From NCBI GenBank assembly GCA_030540255.1, contig JAUNWP010000001.1, forward strand, positions 4,000 to 54,957: DNA of 50,958 nt. Reading direction: 5' to 3'. Position numbers and translations under genes: made by a program. The stretch comes from Eubacteriales bacterium (GTDB lineage Bacteria > Bacillota > Clostridia > Lachnospirales > Lachnospiraceae). Of the stretch, positions 45,768-50,958 are shown piece by piece. Every line of letters begins with the position of its first letter. Within the stretch, counting starts at the first letter, position 1. The notes under the pieces were generated by a model. It did no database searches, was not told the origin of the DNA, and worked only from the letters and a program-made list of their open reading frames with translations.

Positions 45768-46259
45768 ATGGATAAATTAGACAGACTTGCTTTTAAAATG
45801 ATGGAATATGATAAGAATGCAGAACGCATACAGCATTTTCTCAAGGTTCATTCACTGTGCAGATTGATAGCTCTCGGTGAAGCATTACCCGAGGATGAGC
45901 TGTATACGCTCGAAGCAGCAGCCTATGTGCATGATATAGGTATACGTGCCGCATACGAAAAATACGGACATCAGAACGGAAAATTGCAGGAAGAGCTCGG
46001 ACCTGCCATAGCCGAAGCTATGCTGAAGGAGCTTGGTTTCGATCCCGGACAGATAGCCCGTATTTCTTTCCTCGTAGCGCATCATCATACCTACACCGAT
46101 ATAGAAGGTCTTGATTACCAAATACTGATCGAAGCCGATTGGCTTGTAAACAATTACGAGTATTCTTTGGAAAAGCGCAGCATATATGCAAGCTATGAGG
46201 CTTTGTTCAAGACCGAAACCGGAAAGCAGCTGTTTCTGGAAATGTTCGGTGAGGAATGA
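45768..46259 (+). CDS. HD-domain phosphohydrolase
   Basis: The 163-residue protein carries an HD metal site: His in KVHSLCR, the HD pair in AAYVHDIGIRAA, and HHHTYTD further on. HD enzymes hydrolyse nucleotide or cyclic-nucleotide phosphoesters; the substrate here is unknown. The ATG at 45768 follows AGGAG, and the extension to 45735 is rejected. A TATAAT at 45617-45622 is a possible -10 box without a good -35. It is transcribed away from the pyrimidine operon and shares its regulatory region. Confidence 0.85.
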   Translation: MDKLDRLAFKMMEYDKNAERIQHFLKVHSLCRLIALGEALPEDELYTLEAAAYVHDIGIRAAYEKYGHQNGKLQEELGPAIAEAMLKELGFDPGQIARISFLVAHHHTYTDIEGLDYQILIEADWLVNNYEYSLEKRSIYASYEALFKTETGKQLFLEMFGEE

Positions 46260-46278
46260 TATATAACCCTTTATCAGA

Positions 46279-46821
46279 TTAAATCCCGGCGGACTTTGCA
46301 GACTTAGCCTGCTTATACTCTCCGCGCTTAAACTCGATGCCGCGTTCTACGTACTCATTTGCGGCATATCTGATCTCTTCTAGATATTCTTCACTAAGCG
46401 GTTTGATCGTCTTTGCCGGTGATCCCATAATGATCGAATTATCCGGCAATACGGTCTTGCCGGTTACAAGTGATCCTGCCGCAACCATGCAGTTATTGCC
46501 GATAACGCATCCGCTGAGCAGTATTGCTCCCATTCCTATAAGAACATTGCTGCCTATCTTGCAGCCGTGAACTATTGCACCGTGGCCTATCGTCACGTCA
46601 TCACCTATCTCCACCGGACAATCTATGTCCTCATGAACTATGGCTCCGTCCTGAATGTTGACACGCTTGCCAAGCTTAATATGATTGTTGTCCGAACGAA
46701 GCACGGCATTAAACCATATGCTTGAATGCTCTCCTATCTCAACATCACCTATTACTGTTGCATTATCTGCAATAAATGCGCTTGGATCTACTTTTGGTTC
46801 CGTATTTGCTGTAGAAAACAT
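46279..46821 (-). CDS. Gamma-carbonic anhydrase-like hexapeptide-repeat protein
   Basis: The 180-residue protein is a left-handed beta-helix with repeated hexapeptides (VIGDVEIGEHSSIWFNAVLRSD, then VNIQDGAIVH, VTIGHGAIVHGCKIGSNVLIGMGAI). Metal-binding His residues sit in AIVHED, IGHGAIVHG. This is the YrdA/gamma-CA family, which binds zinc or another metal; carbonic anhydrase activity is proven for only some members. It converges with the HD gene, with only 19 bases between, and follows the ProX-like gene by 25 bases. Confidence 0.88.
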   Translation of the reverse strand: MFSTANTEPKVDPSAFIADNATVIGDVEIGEHSSIWFNAVLRSDNNHIKLGKRVNIQDGAIVHEDIDCPVEIGDDVTIGHGAIVHGCKIGSNVLIGMGAILLSGCVIGNNCMVAAGSLVTGKTVLPDNSIIMGSPAKTIKPLSEEYLEEIRYAANEYVERGIEFKRGEYKQAKSAKSAGI

Positions 46822-46846
46822 ATTTTCTCCTATAACTTCAAGAAGC

Positions 46847-47386
46847 TCAGAGCTTCACTATTATCGGCTCATGGTGCATTGCCGGCAGTATCTTATCCAT
46901 AAGATCGGCGATCTTCAATCTCAGGCTGGAAGTGTTTATGCATGGATGTGCACCGAATTTGTCTGTTTTCAGCAGTTCCTCATCTATGAGCAGCTGAACA
47001 TGGTTTTCGGTATCGTTCATCAAGCCCATGACACTTACCGATCCGGGTGTTATATCCAGATATTTCTCCATATATTCTGCCTTTGCAAAGCTTAGTCTTG
47101 CAACGCCAAGCTGTGAAGAAACATCCTTTGTGCTGAATTTCTTCTCTCCCGGGAGCATCAGCAGATAAAACCTGGTTTCCTGTCTGTTGCAAAGAAACAA
47201 ATTTTTACAAACCTCTGTCTCAAGTGCCGCATCCACACCTGCACATGCCTCTATGGTCATAAGCGGTTCATGATCTATTCTGTCATAAGCTATGCCGAGT
47301 CCGTCAAGCAGCTCGTAGCACCTTTTTTCCTTATCCAAACGATCGCTCAGATCGACCGGACTGCCTTTTTCAATTATATATTCCAT
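46847..47386 (-). CDS. ProX/YbaK-type prolyl-tRNA editing protein
   Basis: The 179-residue protein has the YbaK fold pattern: IDHEPLMTIEACAGVDAALETEVCKNLFLCN, then FYLLMLPGEKKFSTKDVSSQLGVARLSFA, and a C-terminal FGAHPCINTSSLRLKIADL. Stand-alone members hydrolyse Ala-tRNA-Pro made by ProRS lacking its own editing domain, as is the case for the ProRS in this window. The catalytic lysine region is LPGEKKFSTK. It precedes the gamma-CA-like gene with a short gap. Confidence 0.88.
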   Translation of the reverse strand: MEYIIEKGSPVDLSDRLDKEKRCYELLDGLGIAYDRIDHEPLMTIEACAGVDAALETEVCKNLFLCNRQETRFYLLMLPGEKKFSTKDVSSQLGVARLSFAKAEYMEKYLDITPGSVSVMGLMNDTENHVQLLIDEELLKTDKFGAHPCINTSSLRLKIADLMDKILPAMHHEPIIVKL

Positions 47387-47542
47387 TAATTTTTCCTCGC
47401 ATCGACAAACGGATCGTTCTCACACCACGCATTACAGTCTCCATATCTATGAAGCATCGCATGCACGTCTGCCGGCTGCTTATTCAGTCATTTTCTTAAA
47501 CAAATTACATATAGCCATATAGCAAATATTCATTCTATAGAT

Positions 47543-47587
47543 AAAGGGAGCGATTTTCTTAAACACAAAGAAAATGCTCCCCCTTTT
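47543..47587 (-). terminator. Terminator of glyA
   Basis: GGGAGC-ATTTTCTT pairs with AAGAAAAT-GCTCCC around a short loop. On the minus strand the stem is followed by TTTATC. It lies 20 bases after the glyA stop. The intergenic part beyond it (47387-47542) shows nothing recognisable. Confidence 0.85.
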
Positions 47588-47605
47588 TAACTTAATTGCT
47601 GTTTA

Positions 47606-48844
47606 TCAATCAAGCGGATACTTTGCTGTGATCTCGGCAACGATAGCACGTGCCTTCTCTATGCCTGCTTCGCCTTCCTTGATAACGATAGCGATTGCCT
47701 CTGCAACCTTATCGAAGTCATCTTCCTTAAGACCTCTTGTGGTAGCAGCCGGTGTTCCGAGTCTGAGACCACTTGTTACGAACGGGCTCTTGGGATCGTT
47801 AGGAATGGTATTCTTGTTAACGGTAATATGAGCCTGATCAAGAAGCTTCTCGACTTCCTTGCCTGTAAGCTCAAAAGGTGTAAGATCTACAAGCATAAGG
47901 TGATTGTCTGTACCATTGGAAACGATCTTGATGCCTCTGTTCTGGAGTCCCTTGCAAAGTGCCTGTGCATTGTTGATGATCTGCTTGCCGTACTCTTTGA
48001 ACTCAGGCTGAAGTGCTTCCTTGAAGCAAACTGCCTTGGCTGCGATAACGTGCATAAGCGGGCCGCCCTGAATACCCGGGAATACAGCCTTGTTGAAGTT
48101 GTACTTGGCATTGGCAGCCTCTGTAGCCATAATAACACCGCCTCTCGGTCCTCTGAGAGTCTTGTGTGTTGTAGTCGTAACAATATCTGCATACGGGATC
48201 GGGCTCTGGTGAAGTCCTGCTGCAACAAGTCCGGCAATATGAGCCATATCTACCCAGAGAACAGCATCTACCTTGTCTGCGATCTCACGGAATCTCTTGA
48301 AGTCTATTGCTCTTGCATATGCCGACGCACCTGCACAGATCATCTTAGGCTTACACTCGAGAGCAATGCGCTCAACCTCGTCATAATCGATAAATCCCTC
48401 ATCATTTACACCGTAAGGAACTATATTGAAGTAAATTCCGCTGAAGTTAGCCGGTGAACCGTGTGTAAGATGTCCGCCCATATCAAGGTTAAGACCCATC
48501 ATTGTATCGCCCGGCTTAAGTACTGCCATCTCTACAGCCATATTTGCCTGAGCACCGGAATGAGGCTGTACATTGGCGTACTCACATCCGAAGAGCTCCT
48601 TAAGTCTCTCAATTGCAAGATTCTCAGCTATATCTACATCTTCGCATCCGCCGTAATAACGCTTGCCCGGATAACCCTCGGCATATTTATTGGTAAGTAC
48701 CGAACCCATTGCCGACATAACGGCCTTGCTTACCCAGTTCTCTGATGCGATCAGCTCAATATGATCGTTCTGTCTGTTCTGCTCGGCAACTATGACCCCG
48801 GCAATCTCCGGATCTACAGCTTTAATGTCTTCAAGTGTGTACAT
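47606..48844 (-). CDS. glyA: Serine hydroxymethyltransferase
   Basis: GlyA converts serine and THF to glycine and 5,10-methylene-THF. The PLP lysine sits in [14 protein letters not shown], and conserved motifs include [42 protein letters not shown] and [12 protein letters not shown]. Length is 412 residues, and the ATG follows AAGGAGG. It is monocistronic. Together with fhs, fchA and folD it feeds the one-carbon pool. Confidence 0.98.
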   Translation of the reverse strand: MYTLEDIKAVDPEIAGVIVAEQNRQNDHIELIASENWVSKAVMSAMGSVLTNKYAEGYPGKRYYGGCEDVDIAENLAIERLKELFGCEYANVQPHSGAQANMAVEMAVLKPGDTMMGLNLDMGGHLTHGSPANFSGIYFNIVPYGVNDEGFIDYDEVERIALECKPKMICAGASAYARAIDFKRFREIADKVDAVLWVDMAHIAGLVAAGLHQSPIPYADIVTTTTHKTLRGPRGGVIMATEAANAKYNFNKAVFPGIQGGPLMHVIAAKAVCFKEALQPEFKEYGKQIINNAQALCKGLQNRGIKIVSNGTDNHLMLVDLTPFELTGKEVEKLLDQAHITVNKNTIPNDPKSPFVTSGLRLGTPAATTRGLKEDDFDKVAEAIAIVIKEGEAGIEKARAIVAEITAKYPLD

Positions 48845-48934
48845 GATATCCTCCTTAGGGAATATTATATAATCGTGCTGAATAGTCAGCTTTTAATATC
48901 AAAGTTTCTTTGTTTTCAGACAAATACGTAGAAC

Positions 48935-48964
48935 ATTATAGTGCTTATGTCATATTGATTGCAA
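48935..48964 (-). promoter_or_regulatory. Putative sigma-A promoter of glyA
   Basis: TTGCAA and TATAAT are separated by 18 bases on the minus strand. The start near 48928 leaves an 84-base leader with no recognised riboswitch. Confidence 0.6.
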
Positions 48965-49005
48965 GCTCTATCCCTGCCAAGTTTCGTTAAAAATACCGTT
49001 ATTGA

Positions 49006-50337
49006 TCATTTTCTGAATACACGGTATTTTTCTATATGTTTGTCGTAATCATCATCTCCGAGATGATGATGATTTGCCTTAACATCCAGATACTCGATAC
49101 CTATCTTGGAATATAATATGGTCTGACTTGAATATAAGCCTCTGTAACCGGAGAGCATGAAGCTGATACCGCATACGAGCGCAAAAAACAATATTCCCTC
49201 TGAGCCGAACAATTCGACCGACAATATGATGGATGAGATCATACAGTTGGTAGCTCCGCAGAAGACTCCAACCAGTCCGAGGGCTGCACCAAAGCCTGCC
49301 GGAACACCTAGAAGTGGGGCAAGAACACATCCGAAGGTCGCTCCGACAAAGAAGCTCGGGACGACTTCTCCGCCCTTATAGCCTGCTCCGAGTGTTATAG
49401 CGGTGAACAAGAGCTTTAATGCAAATGCTTCAGGTCTCGCCTTTCCTTCCTCGACTGCCGCCTGCACTATATTCATACCTGCACCGTTATAATCCGTTGT
49501 TCCTACAATATATGTAAGAGCTATAATAATAAGACCTCCGGCAATGACCCTTATCCATTTATTCTTAAGCGGACCGAGCTTCAGAAGCTTTTCGGCTGCA
49601 TGCATGGATTCGCAGAAAATAACCGATACTATTGAAAACCCGACCGCAAGTAAAGCTACCTTACAAAAAAGAGGCACAGTAAATTCCGGAACCATTATCG
49701 TATAATGAGTAGGCTCCACTCCGAATGACACCGATACGAAATATGCCGTGACCGCAGATACAAGACAAGGCAAAAATGCCATATGAACAAAGGAACCTAC
49801 GGATATTACCATTATGGCAAATACTGCTGCCGTAAGCGGTGTTCCGAACAGCGCCGAAAAAAATGCCGCCATTCCGCACATGGTCGCAATCTTCATATCA
49901 TTTTCATCAAGATCATAGACTCCGCCTACGTAATTGCCTATAGAGCCTCCCATCTGAAGCGCAGCACCTTCTCTGCCGGCACTTCCTCCGACAAGATGGG
50001 TAAGCACGGTTCCTATATATATTGACGGAAGCAGCCAGATAGAAAGACCATTTCCAAGCTGAACCGCATCAATAATATCATTGGTTCCCATACCTTCCGT
50101 GCGGAAGAGTTTATACACAGATATTATGATGATTCCCGCTATAGGCATACACCACAACAAGCGGGCATGCTCTCCTCTGAGTTCGGTGGCAAGATCTACA
50201 CCCTTATGAAATGCCGTTCCTATTACTCCGCAGAACACACCTATGACTATTGCTATTATAAACCAGCTGACAATTACAACCATGTAGGTTCCCGCCCTTC
50301 TCAGGAATCTGCACACACTGTCAGTAAAACTATTCAT
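49006..50337 (-). CDS. CLC-family antiporter, fluoride-type (CLC-F-like)
   Basis: The 443-residue protein has the CLC fold with the gating glutamate Glu123 in GGSAGREGAALQMGG, and FGTPLTAAVFAIMV. In ordinary CLC transporters the anion is held by Ser in GSGIP. Here that place reads GMGTN with Met83. The second binding stretch is GGEVVPSFFVG with Glu324. Met for Ser and a Glu at this position are features reported for fluoride/proton antiporters (CLC-F). Fluoride export is thus likely but inferred. No fluoride riboswitch is visible upstream; it follows the SH3-NlpC/P60 gene by 33 bases. Confidence 0.88.
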   Translation of the reverse strand: MNSFTDSVCRFLRRAGTYMVVIVSWFIIAIVIGVFCGVIGTAFHKGVDLATELRGEHARLLWCMPIAGIIIISVYKLFRTEGMGTNDIIDAVQLGNGLSIWLLPSIYIGTVLTHLVGGSAGREGAALQMGGSIGNYVGGVYDLDENDMKIATMCGMAAFFSALFGTPLTAAVFAIMVISVGSFVHMAFLPCLVSAVTAYFVSVSFGVEPTHYTIMVPEFTVPLFCKVALLAVGFSIVSVIFCESMHAAEKLLKLGPLKNKWIRVIAGGLIIIALTYIVGTTDYNGAGMNIVQAAVEEGKARPEAFALKLLFTAITLGAGYKGGEVVPSFFVGATFGCVLAPLLGVPAGFGAALGLVGVFCGATNCMISSIILSVELFGSEGILFFALVCGISFMLSGYRGLYSSQTILYSKIGIEYLDVKANHHHLGDDDYDKHIEKYRVFRK

Positions 50338-50370
50338 TTATACCCTTCCCCCGACACTTATCAACTTATA

Positions 50371-50958
50371 TCAATCACCCATTACATTTCTGTATGATGT
50401 AAATGCTGCCGATCTGTTATATATCTCCAGACTGTCCGTAATGACACCCGTAGATGATTCGGCCGCATGGACAAAATATCCGTCACCTATATATATTCCC
50501 ACATGTCCGGATCTGCCTACTATATCTCCGGGTCTGAGTCCTGTGATACTCACATTGCTTCCGGCAGAACATATCTCCGTTGATGTACGTGCAACTTTTA
50601 TGCCGTTTGAGCTCATTACATTATTTACAAAACCGGAACAGTCAAACTCATCCGGCCCGTTTCCGCCATACTTATAACCCTTGCCTAAGAGTCCGAGTGC
50701 ATATTTCACTACTGCCTGTCTCTTGGCATTGCTTGTATTAAGCTCTATGTAATTTTTGGCAAGGCAATCGGATTTCTTGAGCCAGAGCTCATTGACGGTG
50801 CTTCCGTCATCTGTATAATAGTTTCCGATACGGCTTGCATGAACGGATACCACGTACCAGTCCCCGTCTTCACGAAGCAGCTTAAAATAAGGCTGTCTTA
50901 TATATTTATCGTGAGGAATTATCACCCAGCTTCCGTCACTTAACTGCACGCTGCCTTC
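50371..50958 (-). CDS. SH3-NlpC/P60 cell-wall hydrolase, 5'-truncated by the window
   Basis: The frame is open to the window edge, so the N-terminus is missing; a GTG at 50949 is only an internal codon. The visible part begins with an SH3-like segment (SDGSWVIIPHDKYIRQPYFKLL..., about 70 residues). An NlpC/P60 domain follows with catalytic Cys in EFDCSGFVNN and His in RSGHVGIYIG, then VHAAESSTG. It should cleave peptidoglycan peptides. It is upstream of the CLC gene on the same strand. Confidence 0.9.
   Translation of the reverse strand, partial: EGSVQLSDGSWVIIPHDKYIRQPYFKLLREDGDWYVVSVHASRIGNYYTDDGSTVNELWLKKSDCLAKNYIELNTSNAKRQAVVKYALGLLGKGYKYGGNGPDEFDCSGFVNNVMSSNGIKVARTSTEICSAGSNVSITGLRPGDIVGRSGHVGIYIGDGYFVHAAESSTGVITDSLEIYNRSAAFTSYRNVMGD

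Noticed and set aside
50338..50370. Fluoride riboswitch before the CLC gene
   Set aside because: The 33-base gap is too short and shows no matching motif.

Overview
The window is about 51 kb of a Gram-positive, strictly fermentative-type chromosome. Gene content and codon style (a Na+-type F-ATP synthase, TRAP transporters, formyl-THF synthetase with separate cyclodeaminase, archaeal/eukaryal-type ProRS, L10-leader attenuation, AGGAGG ribosome sites) fit Clostridia, most likely Lachnospiraceae. The family assignment is inference. No rRNA, tRNA, CRISPR array, prophage or transposase gene was seen. All genes lie on the minus strand except two: a sigma-54 activator and an HD-domain protein.

Layout from left to right, which mostly means from the 3' to the 5' end of the transcripts. 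(1) 0-8.1 kb: a cytidylate-kinase-like gene and a complete F1Fo ATP synthase operon (atpZ-I-B-E-F-H-A-G-D-C). Its c subunit carries a two-carboxylate Na+ motif. (2) 8.1-14.9 kb: a secreted NlpC/P60 hydrolase and the rpmG-secE-nusG-rplK-rplA / rplJ-rplL ribosomal region. That region is split by a membrane-anchored linear-amide hydrolase and decorated by two copies of a structured, covarying palindromic repeat. (3) 15-19.8 kb: one-carbon/folate genes (fhs, fchA, folD, folC). (4) 20-27.5 kb: a TRAP transporter operon joined to ilvD and panB, plus a separate near-duplicate dctP with its own structured leader. The ilvD and second dctP promoters carry the same palindromic operator in the -35/-10 spacer. 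(5) 27.7-36.1 kb: housekeeping genes comF, recD2, mreB, an acyltransferase, cca and proS. (6) 36.3-45.5 kb: a reductive pyrimidine-degradation module. It runs from dihydropyrimidinase through an NCS1 permease, beta-ureidopropionase and preT to preA, with a sigma-54 promoter and an upstream array of inverted repeats. A PAS/AAA+ sigma-54 activator lies at the far end. (7) 45.7-51 kb: HD protein, gamma-carbonic-anhydrase-like protein, ProX-type editing protein, glyA, a CLC antiporter with fluoride-type residues, and a 5'-truncated SH3-NlpC/P60 hydrolase.

How the genes may work together. The pyrimidine module should import uracil or a related ring compound, reduce it, open the ring and release beta-alanine, ammonia and CO2, under control of an enhancer-dependent promoter. 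The folate cluster and glyA supply 5,10-methylene-THF, the co-substrate of PanB. IlvD makes 2-oxoisovalerate, PanB's other substrate. Pantoate precursors (IlvD/PanB) and beta-alanine (pyrimidine module) are the two halves of pantothenate, but panC and panE are not in the window, so that link remains inference.

Best candidates for something undescribed: the sigma-54 regulatory region at 45.18-45.51 kb, the covarying repeat at 9.5 and 12.4 kb, the four-hairpin leader of the second dctP, and the shared spacer operator of the ilvD and dctP promoters.
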